A stretch of 56,336 nt of DNA from Caulobacter sp. CCH9-E1 (GCF_001556515.1 NZ_LSJA01000303.1:1-56336), one strand, 5' to 3'; positions 44,375-53,396 are shown, counted from the first letter of the stretch. Notes: generated from the letters alone by a model not told the origin. Translations and numbers: made by a program.

Positions 44375-46203
44375 TGCGTACCCCAGAAAGAAAGCGTCCC
44401 ATGATCGTCCTCCAACTCGGGCTCTCCAAGGCCAGCTTCCGAGGCGCGCTGATCGCCGCCAGCGTCCTGCTGCCGGTGGCGGCCGCCCACGCCGCGACGC
44501 CGGCCGTCGCGATCATCAACGCCCAGATTTTCGACGGCACGGGCGCCGCGCCCTACAAGGGTGTTCTGGTGGCGCAGGACGGCCGCATCGTCGATGTCGG
44601 CCCCAAGGCGAAGCCGCCAAGGGGCGCCCAGGTGATTGACGCCAAGGGCGAGGCCGTGGTCCCCGGCTTCTTCGACGTCCATACGCACTGGACCCCGGCC
44701 GGCGCGCCGGCCATTACGCCCAAGATCGCCGACGCCTATCTGGCCTCGGGCGTGACCACGGTGAACGACTTCCACCAGCAGCCGGAATCCTTCGCGCCGC
44801 GCCGGCAATGGCTGTCAACCCTGACGGCGCCGCACGTCAACTTCGTGGCCCGCGTCAGCACGCCGGGCGGTCACGGCGCCGACTGGGCTGACGAAGCGAC
44901 CACGCGCTGGGTGAACACGCCCGAAGCGGCCAAGGCCGCCATCGAGGGCCTGGCTCCCTACAAGCCCGACGCCATCAAGGCCTTCACCGACGGCTGGCGC
45001 TATGGCTCCTCGCCCGACAACACCAGCATGGATGGCTGGACGCTGAAGGCCCTGACGGACGCGGCCCACAAGCTGAACCTCAAGGTCTTGTCGCACACGG
45101 TCACGGTGGAGCGCGGCGCTGTCGCGGCTGGCAGCGGCGTCGACATCATCGCCCACAGCCTGCAAGACGAGCCGATCGACGCCGAGACCGTCGCCAAACT
45201 CAAGGCCAACGGCACCTTCTACGCCCCGACCCTGGCGGTGTACGAGCCGGTCAAGCCAGGGCAGAAGCCGCCGGCCGACGCCGATAGCCCCCGCGCCAAG
45301 CTGGCGGTCCAGAAGTTCGGCTACGCCCTGGCCAATGTGAAGACCCTGAAGGACGCTGGGATCCCGATCGCGCTCGGCACCGACGCTGGCATGCCTGGCA
45401 CGCCGCACGGCGCCTCCACGCTGCGGGAGATGGAGCTGCTGGTCCAGGCGGGCCTCTCTCCTTCGGAGGCGCTGATCGCCGGCACGGCCACCAGCGCCCG
45501 CGCCATGAACCTGCTGGCCGACCGCGGCACCCTGGAGAAGGGCAAGCGCGCTGACTTCGTGCTGATCGCCGGCCAGCCTTGGGCGACCATCACCGACATC
45601 CGCAAGGTCGATCGCGTCTTCATCGACGGCAAGGCCGTGTTCGGGCCCGGCTCGACCCGCTCGCCCGCCAACGACAAGCCGACCATGCCGGTGCTGAAGG
45701 CCAAGGGGCCATTGATCGACGACTTCGAGCGCGCCGACGGCCGCACCAGCCTGGATACCCTAAGGCTCAGCGACTTCGACGGCGGTCGTGACCGCAGTGT
45801 CGAGGTTCTTCAGACCATCGATCGCGGGGATGGCGACCACGTGCTGAGCGTGGCGGCCAAGATGGCCCAGAAACCCGAACCCGACGCCGGCGTCCTGCTG
45901 CCGCTGAGCCGTGGCTCGGTCGAGCCGGTCGACGCCTCGGCGTTCAAGGGCGTCACCTTCGAACTGCGCGGCGATGGCGGACCTTATGTCCTGACCATCA
46001 ACAGCGTTTCGGGCTCTTGGGCGACCACGGTGTCCGCCGACAAGACCTGGACGAAGGTCACCGTGCCCTTCACCGACTTCAAGCGGTCGGGGCGAGGCGA
46101 GGGGGCCTGGACCGGAACGGATTTGCTGGAGGTCGGGGTGTCTGGTTCGCGTCCGGCTGGCCGCAAGCTGTGGTTCGAGCTCGACGACGTGACCTTCTAC
46201 TGA
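44374..46203 (+). CDS. Secreted amidohydrolase with extra C-terminal CIA30-like beta-sandwich domain
   Basis: A 609-residue protein from ATG 44374, which overlaps the protease stop (TAATG); ATG 44401 is a possible alternative and starts the signal peptide (ending VAAAHA, about 40). The amidohydrolase core has HTHW (His103/His105), SHTVTVE and IAHSLQDE for further metal ligands, and GTDAGMPGTPHG for the catalytic Asp. Relatives are secreted prolidases and other dipeptidases. Residues about 455-609 (LIDDFERADGR to WFELDDVTFY) form a galactose-binding/CIA30-like beta-sandwich not part of the core, perhaps for substrate or cell-surface binding. Probably the last step of the peptide-uptake operon. 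Confidence 0.88.
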   Translation: MRTPERKRPMIVLQLGLSKASFRGALIAASVLLPVAAAHAATPAVAIINAQIFDGTGAAPYKGVLVAQDGRIVDVGPKAKPPRGAQVIDAKGEAVVPGFFDVHTHWTPAGAPAITPKIADAYLASGVTTVNDFHQQPESFAPRRQWLSTLTAPHVNFVARVSTPGGHGADWADEATTRWVNTPEAAKAAIEGLAPYKPDAIKAFTDGWRYGSSPDNTSMDGWTLKALTDAAHKLNLKVLSHTVTVERGAVAAGSGVDIIAHSLQDEPIDAETVAKLKANGTFYAPTLAVYEPVKPGQKPPADADSPRAKLAVQKFGYALANVKTLKDAGIPIALGTDAGMPGTPHGASTLREMELLVQAGLSPSEALIAGTATSARAMNLLADRGTLEKGKRADFVLIAGQPWATITDIRKVDRVFIDGKAVFGPGSTRSPANDKPTMPVLKAKGPLIDDFERADGRTSLDTLRLSDFDGGRDRSVEVLQTIDRGDGDHVLSVAAKMAQKPEPDAGVLLPLSRGSVEPVDASAFKGVTFELRGDGGPYVLTINSVSGSWATTVSADKTWTKVTVPFTDFKRSGRGEGAWTGTDLLEVGVSGSRPAGRKLWFELDDVTFY

Positions 46204-46518
46204 GCGTTCACGCTTCGCCGCTGAGTCCATGTAATCGCGCCATCGACCTAGGCCAGGGCGGTGGCGCGGGTCAGCGTCAGGCAAGACTGTTCGGGCGGCG
46301 ATCGCGGGTGAGGCCAAGTCGCCGTGGTCTTGGCGGGAATGCGTTGCGCATCGCGGGAAGGGATTTGATGGTTACGTTATATCCCTGATGGCAGGTTCAA
46401 GTCTTGGCCCGCCTTGATTGCGCCCGCTAACCACAAGGCCTACATGTCGCGAGGCGGCATTTGGGGCATGTGTTGTGCGCGTAGCGCTTGGCAAGAGACT
46501 TGATGGGAATTCGCGGCG
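46204..46518. other. 315-bp intergenic region, no gene seen
   Basis: No credible ORF, repeat or hairpin with a T tract. A small AT-richer patch at 46368-46388 (TTGATGGTTACG, TTATAT) could be a promoter for the downstream regulator, about 130 bases before its ATG. The evidence is weak. Confidence 0.3.
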
Positions 46519-47412
46519 ATGACGCCGTCGGCCTCGAGTACGGACAGGGACGTCGAAAGGCTTTGTCTCGCGCTCTCGGCTGAACTGATTGCTAGCGGTT
46601 TCCTTAGGGGGACCTTCCGCTCGGCGCTCGACACGATTTTGGCGCTGGCCATAGCCCAGGCGAACCTGGCGCCGATGGCTCGAAACTTGGCGTTCCAGAA
46701 GACCTATGCGGGCTTGAGCAGTCCGCCGCCCGACGAGGTGCGCAGGCCGGTGAGATCACGGTCGATCGCCATCTCGCTCGGCATTCCCCAGGAGACGGCG
46801 CGACGGCGCGTGGCGCTGATGGTCGAGTCTGGATTCCTGGTCCAGACGAGCGCGGGGGTCTACATGCCCAAGAGCGTTACCGCGACCCCCGTCTACATCG
46901 AGACCGCCAAGGCGACTTGGCGGGCGATCGGCGACCTCTATTGCGCCCTCAGACGCGCGGGCGCGCTGGACGCGCCAACGGGGGGGACCGGCGATGGAGA
47001 GATCCCGCACAGATACATGATGCGGCTTTGGGGCGATCATTTCCTACGATTGATCGAGACGCTTCTGTCGATGGTTCACGAGCCCCTCGGCATCGTCCTG
47101 TTGTTCACGATTCTGCGTGAGAGCCAGGCGACGGGGGCCGGCGCCGGCGAACCCGTCTCCGCCCTGGCCCTGTCGCGGTCACTGGGTCTGCCGTTCGAAA
47201 CCGTCAGGCGCAACGCTTTGCGGCTTGCCGAGAATGGACTGTGTCAGAAGGCGTCTCGTGGCTACGTCATCACCGCCGAGCTGCTCGACACGCCGATCTG
47301 GCGGCAATTCGCCGAGCGTCATCGTGTGATCCTGACGCGCTTCTTTTCCATCATGGGCGAGAGGGACCTGCTGGGCTGGTGGGAAGCCGACTACCAGGCC
47401 GCAAATCGCTAG
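46519..47412 (+). CDS. Predicted DNA-binding regulator with two tandem winged-helix modules
   Basis: A 297-residue protein of no family I know. Two similar segments look like winged helix-turn-helix units: residues 79-116 (SIAISLGIPQETARRRVALM then ESGFLVQ) and 213-251 (ALALSRSLGLPFETVRRNAL then AENGLCQ). Each follows a helical stretch (about 17-60 and 165-202), so the protein seems to be an internal duplication of a module of about 135 residues. The pattern S..LG.P.ETVRR resembles Crp/MarR-type recognition helices. No effector domain is seen. It converges on a TonB receptor gene and may regulate it, but this is inference. Confidence 0.7.
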   Translation: MTPSASSTDRDVERLCLALSAELIASGFLRGTFRSALDTILALAIAQANLAPMARNLAFQKTYAGLSSPPPDEVRRPVRSRSIAISLGIPQETARRRVALMVESGFLVQTSAGVYMPKSVTATPVYIETAKATWRAIGDLYCALRRAGALDAPTGGTGDGEIPHRYMMRLWGDHFLRLIETLLSMVHEPLGIVLLFTILRESQATGAGAGEPVSALALSRSLGLPFETVRRNALRLAENGLCQKASRGYVITAELLDTPIWRQFAERHRVILTRFFSIMGERDLLGWWEADYQAANR

Positions 47413-47419
47413 CCCCTTT

Positions 47420-47453
47420 GCCTTGCCCGAAGCGGGGAGCGCTCGGGCAAGGC
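47420..47453. terminator. Hairpin between convergent genes, possible bidirectional terminator
   Basis: A perfect 11-bp stem (47420-47430 with 47443-47453) around a 12-base loop lies between the ends of the convergent regulator and TonB receptor genes. Neither side has a T tract, so it may work only weakly or act with Rho. Confidence 0.5.
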
Positions 47454-47465
47454 GTTGAGGCGGGT

Positions 47466-49757
47466 TTAGAACTTCCGGCTAAGGCTGAGACCCCATTCAC
47501 GGGGACGGCCATAGCTGGCTTCCTTCAGGCCAAAGCCGCTGGAGGCGTTGCCGGACACCATGTAGCGCTCATCGGACAGGTTCGAGCCGAACAGCGCGAT
47601 CTGCCAGAGTTGATCAGGCGAGGCATAGGCCAGACGCGCGCCGAACAGGTCGTAGGCCGGTTGGGTCAGGTCGGGGTCGTTGGCCACGTCGTTATAGACC
47701 GTGCTGTAGTGGGTCCAGTCGACGCGAGCGGTCACCCGACCTCCGTTCGACAGGTCGTGGCCGTATTCGACGCCGCCGTTCAGCGTCCACTTGGGCGCTT
47801 TCACGAAGTGCGTCGCCAGGGTGATTGGCAGCACCTGGCCCGCCGCCAGGCCGTTGCCGACCTCGGTATATTTGGCGTCCATGTAGCCGCCGCCGAAGTT
47901 GAAGCTCCAGTGGGTCGTCGGTCGGGCCTGCAACTCGACCTCGACGCCCTTGACCTCGCCGGCCGCCGCGTTGGCGACGAAGTTGCGCGGCGTCTGATTC
48001 ACCGTCACCTGGATGTCCTGATAGTCGCTGAAATAGCCGGCGACGTTCAGGATCAGGCGGCGATCCAGCCAGGCGGTCTTGGCGCCGGCCTCGTAGGTGA
48101 CCAGCGTTTCTGGCTGGTACTCGGTGACTTCAGAAGCATCGTTGAGGGGGCGGGCGTTGAGGCCGCCGCTCTTGAAGCCCTTGCCGACCGACGCATACAG
48201 CAGGATGTCGGGGGTGGCCTTGTATTCCAGGCCGACTTTCGGCGTGAACGAGTTCCACGATCCGCTGCGCGACAACTGGGCGATCACGCCGCCGTCGCGG
48301 ATGCGGCGGTGGTCCAGGACATAGTCCTTTTCATCGCGGTTATAGCGCGCGCCCAGCGTGGCGCTGAGGCGGTCGGTCAGGGTCAGGCTGCCCTGGGCGA
48401 AAGCCGCGTAAGTGGTGCTGGTCACCTTGGTGTAGACCGCCGCCGACGGACTATAGGGCGGCGGAGAGGCGCCAGGGGCCAGGCCCAGCGCCAGCTTGGC
48501 GAAGCCAGAGTCGGTGCCGCGTTCGCGGAAGGCGTAGACGCCGGTGACCCAGGTCAGACGGTTGTCAAACGACTGGCCGCTGAGCTGGAATTCCTGGCTG
48601 TATTGCGCCTGGACGTCGTGGTTGAAGGTCTCGCGGAAGGTGAAGGGGGTGTTGTCCCCATCGCGCGCGAAGGTCGCTTTCAGACCGCGGATCGCGCTGA
48701 TGCTCTTGAACGACACCGCGCCCAGATCCCAGTCCACGGTGGCCGAAGCACCCCACAGGTCCAGGTCGTTGATGTTCGGACCTGTGCCATAGGTCGTGTA
48801 CGGATCGTTGGTCAGGAACGAGGTGTTGAGCGTCTTGGAGCCGTTCGGCGCGGTGATGCCGAGGCCTGGCGCGACATAGGTGTTGAAGTTGGCGATGAAC
48901 GGTCCCGCCACGAAGCCGGGAACCGAGCCGATCACTAGAAGCTTCTGCGGCGCGGAGTGTTCGCGGGCGCGCGTATAGTCGGCGGACAGATTGACCGTGA
49001 CCGCGTCCGAGGCTTCCCAGCGCAGCTGAGCCCGGGCGGCGGTGGCGTTGCGGTCACCCAGGTCGTCGCCGGTCAGGAGACGCTTGCCATAGCCGTCGCG
49101 GGTCAGGCGGGCGGCCGAGAGGCGGGCGGACAGCTTGTCGCTGAGCGGGATGTCGACATGGCCCTTGAGGTCGCGACGGTTCAGGCTGCCGACGACGCCC
49201 TCGATCTTGCCTCCGAGCACATCCTTCGGCTGGTCGGTGGTGATGATCACCGCGCCGCCGATGGTGTTCTTGCCGAACAGGGTGCCTTGTGGGCCGCGCA
49301 GCACTTCGATCCGACTGACATCGAAGGCGTCCAGCGTGCCGCCGATCGAGCGGGCGTAATAGACGCCGTCCACATAGACGCCGACCCCGGGGTCGCTGAA
49401 GATCGCGAAGTCGTTCTGGCCGACGCCCCGGATGAAGACCGTTGCGTTGTAATTGCCGCCGCTGAGCGCCGCGGCGCCGTCGAAGCGGATGCTGGGCGCG
49501 AACTTGGCGATCTGGTCGACGCTTTCGACGCCGCGGCTCTGCAGGGCCTCTCCGCCAAGCGCCGTGACGGCGACGGGCGTGTCCTGCAGGCGTTCCTCGC
49601 GGCGGCGAGCCGTCACGACGACTTCTTCGATCTGGGCTGTTTGGGTGTCGGTGTTCTGAGCGACGGACGGTGTCGCGATCGCCTGAACACCGGCCACCGC
49701 GCAAGCCATCAGTCCCCCGGCGCGCAGGCGGCCGGAGATAGTCCCAATCCTGGGCAT
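47466..49757 (-). CDS. TonB-dependent outer-membrane receptor
   Basis: A 763-residue receptor with a signal peptide to about residue 34 (ATPSVAQ). The TonB-box region IEEVVVTARRREERLQDTPVAV and the plug with VFIRGVGQNDFAI and LRGPQGTLFGKNTIGGAV are typical of siderophore/sterol-type receptors of alphaproteobacteria. The barrel ends in REWGLSLSRKF. ATG 49757 follows GGGAGGA; the frame is open to 49787. No STN domain. Its upstream region carries the TATGCGTACTAACTATT site that resembles one in the divergent MFS/MarR promoter, suggesting shared MarR control of uptake. Confidence 0.92.
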   Translation of the reverse strand: MPRIGTISGRLRAGGLMACAVAGVQAIATPSVAQNTDTQTAQIEEVVVTARRREERLQDTPVAVTALGGEALQSRGVESVDQIAKFAPSIRFDGAAALSGGNYNATVFIRGVGQNDFAIFSDPGVGVYVDGVYYARSIGGTLDAFDVSRIEVLRGPQGTLFGKNTIGGAVIITTDQPKDVLGGKIEGVVGSLNRRDLKGHVDIPLSDKLSARLSAARLTRDGYGKRLLTGDDLGDRNATAARAQLRWEASDAVTVNLSADYTRAREHSAPQKLLVIGSVPGFVAGPFIANFNTYVAPGLGITAPNGSKTLNTSFLTNDPYTTYGTGPNINDLDLWGASATVDWDLGAVSFKSISAIRGLKATFARDGDNTPFTFRETFNHDVQAQYSQEFQLSGQSFDNRLTWVTGVYAFRERGTDSGFAKLALGLAPGASPPPYSPSAAVYTKVTSTTYAAFAQGSLTLTDRLSATLGARYNRDEKDYVLDHRRIRDGGVIAQLSRSGSWNSFTPKVGLEYKATPDILLYASVGKGFKSGGLNARPLNDASEVTEYQPETLVTYEAGAKTAWLDRRLILNVAGYFSDYQDIQVTVNQTPRNFVANAAAGEVKGVEVELQARPTTHWSFNFGGGYMDAKYTEVGNGLAAGQVLPITLATHFVKAPKWTLNGGVEYGHDLSNGGRVTARVDWTHYSTVYNDVANDPDLTQPAYDLFGARLAYASPDQLWQIALFGSNLSDERYMVSGNASSGFGLKEASYGRPREWGLSLSRKF

Positions 49758-49819
49758 AGGTTTTCCTCCCGGTACGTCGATGATCATCCAGCGCGAGCGC
49801 TCGTGATCGTTCTGATTGT

Positions 49820-49836
49820 TATGCGTACTAACTATT
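49820..49836. promoter_or_regulatory. Candidate operator TATGCGTACTAACTATT upstream of the TonB receptor
   Basis: A 17-bp AT-rich sequence 63 bases before the receptor start, matching 14 of 17 positions with TATGTGTCATAACTATT at 51280-51296. Part of it forms GTTA-N7-TAAC. Shared use by a MarR-type regulator is inferred. Confidence 0.4.
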
Positions 49837-50007
49837 TCAGAGCATGATTGTATGCCGCGTGCAACCGCCTCTCGCGGCGTTCTGAAAATCGAAGAACAAT
49901 GTTGCGTGAAGGCCGCGCCTCGCGAGCCTCAGGGGCATGCGGAGGCGCGCGCGCGCTCGTGCTAAGCGCGCGCGTCCCCGCATCCCAAGAACCAGGAATG
50001 GCTGGAT

Positions 50008-51231
50008 TTAGTCGTCGCTTGGCGTGGTGCGCCCGCTCAGCCACAGACAGGCGACGCCGCCGGCCGCGAGGATCGGCAGAAGCGCCAGGAGAACCTGACT
50101 GGGTGGGCGTCCCGCGCCGATCAGCGACGCCGCCAGCAAGGGACCAGCGGCCGAGCCCAGACGTCCCATGACGACGGCCGCGCCGACGCCGGTGCCCCGC
50201 AGGCGCATGGGATAAAAGCTCGGCGCCATGCCATAGACCGTGGACTGGACGCCCGAGATGGTGGCGCCGACCGCCGCGCCCACGACCAGGAAGATCGGGA
50301 GCGAGGCGGGGGCCCCGGCCGCGGCGGTGAGCGCGACGGCCGAGGCGCCGAAGACGGCGAGTATGGTCAGGGTTCGTCTGTTGGGATGATCCATCAGCCA
50401 GCCCGTCACTACGCTGCCAACCGCCCCGGCGAGGTTGAAAGCCATCTGCACCAGGCCCGCTTCGGGGCGGCTAAGACCCTTGCCGATGAGCAGCGACGGC
50501 AGCCAGCTCAGCAGGAGGTACATGATCAGCAGAGCCAGGAAGAACGCGATCCACAGCAGGAGCGTCGTCAGGCCGCGCCCGTCGCCGAACGCGGCTTCGG
50601 CGAAGCCTGCCTTCTGGACGGAAACATCGCCAGCCGCGCCAAGGGGCTTCGGCGGATTGGGCAACAGGGGAATGGCCAAGACCAGGGCGAGCAGGGGACC
50701 AGCGCCGCCGACATGGAAGATCACCCGCCAATCCGAAGGATCGGCGCCGGCGAGACTGACCAGGCTGGCGATCGCGCCGCCAAAGGGCAGACCCGCATAA
50801 AGAAAGCCGACGGCCCGGCTGCGCAGGCGAGGCTCGACGCTCTCGGCGACGATCGCGATCAGGTTCGGCAGGGCGCCGCCCAGGCCTACGCCGGTCAGGA
50901 AGCGGGCGAGCAGAAGGCTGTTGAGGTCGTTCGCAAGGCCGGTCGCGATCGACAGCAGGCCAAACACGGCCACGGAGAAGAGCAGGGTGGTTTTCCGCCC
51001 CAGTCGATCTGAGAGACGGCCTCCGATGGCGGCGCCGAGCATCAAACCGAACGTGCTGACGCTGAAGAACCATCCGAGGGCGTCAGGCGAGAGCCCCAGG
51101 TCCGGCGCCAAGCGAGGCGCGGCGACCCCCGCCGATTGCAGGTCAAAGCCTTCGAAGACCGCCAAAAGGCAACAGATGGCGACGGCGACCAGACTCGTGC
51201 GTCCGCGCGCCACGTCGTTTCCATCGATCAT
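50008..51231 (-). CDS. MFS transporter, aromatic-acid/H+ symporter type (MhpT/PcaK-like)
   Basis: A 407-residue 12-span transporter. FEGFDLQSAGVAAPRLAPDLGL in TM1 and the GGRLSDRLGRK loop between TM2 and TM3 match the aromatic acid:H+ symporter family. A long cytosolic loop splits it into two halves around residue 200. It likely imports an aromatic or related carboxylate, probably the same compound sensed by the divergent MarR regulator. Its gene is followed by a 10-bp GC hairpin at 49948-49974 that lacks a T tract. Confidence 0.9.
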   Translation of the reverse strand: MIDGNDVARGRTSLVAVAICCLLAVFEGFDLQSAGVAAPRLAPDLGLSPDALGWFFSVSTFGLMLGAAIGGRLSDRLGRKTTLLFSVAVFGLLSIATGLANDLNSLLLARFLTGVGLGGALPNLIAIVAESVEPRLRSRAVGFLYAGLPFGGAIASLVSLAGADPSDWRVIFHVGGAGPLLALVLAIPLLPNPPKPLGAAGDVSVQKAGFAEAAFGDGRGLTTLLLWIAFFLALLIMYLLLSWLPSLLIGKGLSRPEAGLVQMAFNLAGAVGSVVTGWLMDHPNRRTLTILAVFGASAVALTAAAGAPASLPIFLVVGAAVGATISGVQSTVYGMAPSFYPMRLRGTGVGAAVVMGRLGSAAGPLLAASLIGAGRPPSQVLLALLPILAAGGVACLWLSGRTTPSDD

Positions 51232-51279
51232 GGATCCTCCCCCTCTTCATCATCGCGCTCTGCGTCGCGTCTTTTTTGA

Positions 51280-51296
51280 TATGTGTCATAACTATT
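51280..51296. promoter_or_regulatory. Candidate MarR operator in the divergent MFS/MarR promoter
   Basis: TATGTGTCATAACTATT contains the palindrome TATG-TGT-CATA and lies in the 148-bp gap between the MFS and MarR genes. A close copy is upstream of the TonB receptor and a weaker one (TTTGCGTAACAAACAAT) at 51898-51914 upstream of the second MFS gene. Confidence 0.45.
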
Positions 51297-51379
51297 ATGG
51301 GATGTCGCTCCTATTCGCGACGATCGGCGCGAATCCGCTCGCCGTGCTACGAAACGAGCAAGGTGAGGAAGATGCGTTG

Positions 51380-51844
51380 ATGGCTGACGCTGCGGAACTT
51401 AAGGCGACGACGGAGACAACCCCTTCGTTGGGCGGGTTGGAGACCACCGTGGGCTTCGTGCTCCGCCTGGCTCAGGTCGCGGTGTTCAAGGACCTGTTGG
51501 CGGCGCTAAAGCCCTTTGACCTGCGCGTCACGGATCTCTCGGTCTTGCTGGTCATCGAGGCCACGCCCGGTCTCCAGCAGCGTGCGATCGGCGACATGCT
51601 GCGCATCCAACGCCCGAACCTGGTCATCATTCTCGACCAACTGCAGGCCAGAGGGCTTGTTCGGCGCGATCCGGTTCCCGGTGATCGACGCTCCTACGCC
51701 CTCTCGATAACCCCCGAAGGCTCGGCGCTTCTGCAGGGTGCGAAAGCGGCGCATGCGGCGCACGACAAGAAGGTGCTGGCCGCGCTCGGCGATCTCAAGA
51801 AAGAGCAGATGCTGGCCGTGCTGGAACGGATCGCCGAGATTTAG
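51380..51844 (+). CDS. MarR-family transcriptional regulator
   Basis: A 154-residue winged-helix regulator. The DNA-binding region contains GLQQRAIGDMLRIQRPNLVIILDQL and the wing RRDPVPGDRRSYALSIT. It is divergent from the aromatic-type MFS gene and just upstream of a second MFS gene, so it probably represses these until a ligand binds. ATG 51380 with GAGGAAG 8 bases before it is preferred; the same frame is open far upstream on noncoding sequence. Confidence 0.9.
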   Translation: MADAAELKATTETTPSLGGLETTVGFVLRLAQVAVFKDLLAALKPFDLRVTDLSVLLVIEATPGLQQRAIGDMLRIQRPNLVIILDQLQARGLVRRDPVPGDRRSYALSITPEGSALLQGAKAAHAAHDKKVLAALGDLKKEQMLAVLERIAEI

Positions 51845-51878
51845 CTCGGCCGCCGAGGCGAGCTCGCCCCAAGTCAGA

Positions 51879-51893
51879 TTGACCTGCTGTCAA
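51879..51893. promoter_or_regulatory. Palindrome TTGAC-N5-GTCAA upstream of the second MFS gene
   Basis: Perfect 5-bp arms with a CTGCT spacer, 85 bases before the MFS start. The left arm could also be a -35 element. It is a candidate regulator site next to the weaker 51898-51914 copy of the shared motif. Confidence 0.4.
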
Positions 51894-51977
51894 ATGATTT
51901 GCGTAACAAACAATATGATGTAGAAACAAATAAGGCGCCCACCGAAGGCGCGGCGACCGCCGCCATGGAGGAAACTC

Positions 51978-53393
51978 ATGTCTGACGCCGTACGCGGTGA
52001 CGTCGATACGTCCCAGGCTGGCGCGACGAGCAAGATCGTCTGGCGACCTTATCACATCTATATCGTCGGGCTGCTGTTGCTGATCACCATCTGCAACTAC
52101 CTCGACCGGATCGTGCTCAACGTTCTGCAAGAGCCCATCAAGCGCGAGTTGCGGCTCAGCGACTGGCAGCTGGGCTTGTTGAGCGGTCCCGCTTTCGCGC
52201 TGTTCTACTCGGTCGCCGGCATTCCTGTCGCCCGACTGGCCGAGCGGACCAACCGCGCCCGCCTGATGGCGGCGGTGGTCGCGGTCTGGTCGACGATGAC
52301 GGCGCTTTGCGGCGTCGCCCAGGGCTTTGTCCAGCTGCTGCTGTTTCGCGTCGGCGTGGGCATGGGGGAGGGCGGCTGCCTTCCGGTCAGCCATTCTCTG
52401 CTGGCCGACAATTTCAGCATGCGCCAACGCGGCATGGTCATGTCGATCGTCAGCACCGCGCCGTCCTTCGCCACCATCCTGGCGCCGATCGTCGGCGGAC
52501 TTATCGCCCAGCAGTGGGGGTGGCGCGCCGCGTTCCTGGTCGTGGGCCTGCCAGGCCTGCTTCTGGCGCTGCTGGCCTGGCTGACCCTTCGAGAGCCCCG
52601 CGATCGAACCCACACCGAGACCTTCGCGAAGGTCGAAGCGAAGTCCAACTCCACCTTCTTGGCGGACCTGGGCGTGCTGCTGCGCAACCCCGCTTTCGTG
52701 ATGCTGGTGGTGGGCGGCGCCTTCATCGGCCTGGCCTATAACGGCGTCACGGTTTTCACCGTCTCGTTCATGATGCGGACGCATGGCCTGACCTTGTCCG
52801 ATGCCGGCGGCGTCGTGGGCCTGGGAGGAATGCTCGGCCTCGCCGGAACCTTTCTGGGCGGCCTGGCGGCCGACAAGCTGGCCGACGCGCGCGGACGTTC
52901 CTACGTGCTGGTGCCAGCGGTCGGCGGCGTATTGACCTGCCTCTTCTATGGCTTGGCCTTCGCCCAGCAGAACTGGGTGCTGGGACTGCCGCTGCTGCTG
53001 GCCGCCTCTGTCGCCTACAACCTCAAGAATGGGCCGATGTACGCCGCGGTGCAGAACATCGTGCCCGGCACCATGCGAGCCACCGGCGCCGCCGTTTTCA
53101 TGTTCGGCGCGACGGTGATCGGCGGCATGACCGGTCCGCTGCTGGCGGGCGGGGTCAGCGACAGCGTCGCCGGCCAAGCCTTCCCGGCCGCGCTCGGCGT
53201 GTTCCATGCCGCCTGTCCTGGCGGCCGCGCGGCCAAGGGCGCGGCCGCGGACGTCGCGCAGGCTTGCGCTCATGCGTCCGCCGCGGGCCTGCAAACCGCG
53301 CTGGTCGTGGTCTCTATGGGATTCCTGCTGGCGGCGATCTTTCTGGTGATCGGGGCTCGCTGGCTGAAAGCGAACGAGCCGGCGACCGCCTAA
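51978..53393 (+). CDS. MFS transporter, spinster-like
   Basis: A 471-residue 12-span major-facilitator protein. Motifs include ITICNYLDRIVLNVL in TM1, GIPVARLAERTNRARL between TM2 and TM3, and GVGMGEGGCLPVSHSLLADNF, typical of spinster-like and hexuronate/phthalate-type transporters of Caulobacter relatives. A small loop with two Cys (AACPGGRAAKGAAADVAQAC) lies before the last membrane span. GGAGGAAA precedes the ATG. It follows the MarR gene by 133 bases and converges on another MarR gene with only 3 bases between. Substrate unknown. Confidence 0.88.
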   Translation: MSDAVRGDVDTSQAGATSKIVWRPYHIYIVGLLLLITICNYLDRIVLNVLQEPIKRELRLSDWQLGLLSGPAFALFYSVAGIPVARLAERTNRARLMAAVVAVWSTMTALCGVAQGFVQLLLFRVGVGMGEGGCLPVSHSLLADNFSMRQRGMVMSIVSTAPSFATILAPIVGGLIAQQWGWRAAFLVVGLPGLLLALLAWLTLREPRDRTHTETFAKVEAKSNSTFLADLGVLLRNPAFVMLVVGGAFIGLAYNGVTVFTVSFMMRTHGLTLSDAGGVVGLGGMLGLAGTFLGGLAADKLADARGRSYVLVPAVGGVLTCLFYGLAFAQQNWVLGLPLLLAASVAYNLKNGPMYAAVQNIVPGTMRATGAAVFMFGATVIGGMTGPLLAGGVSDSVAGQAFPAALGVFHAACPGGRAAKGAAADVAQACAHASAAGLQTALVVVSMGFLLAAIFLVIGARWLKANEPATA

Positions 53394-53396
53394 GGC

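Noticed and set aside
49848..50171. 107-codon plus-strand frame between the TonB receptor and MFS genes
   Set aside because: It runs into the MFS gene antisense, has an Arg/Ala-rich translation and no ribosome-binding site.
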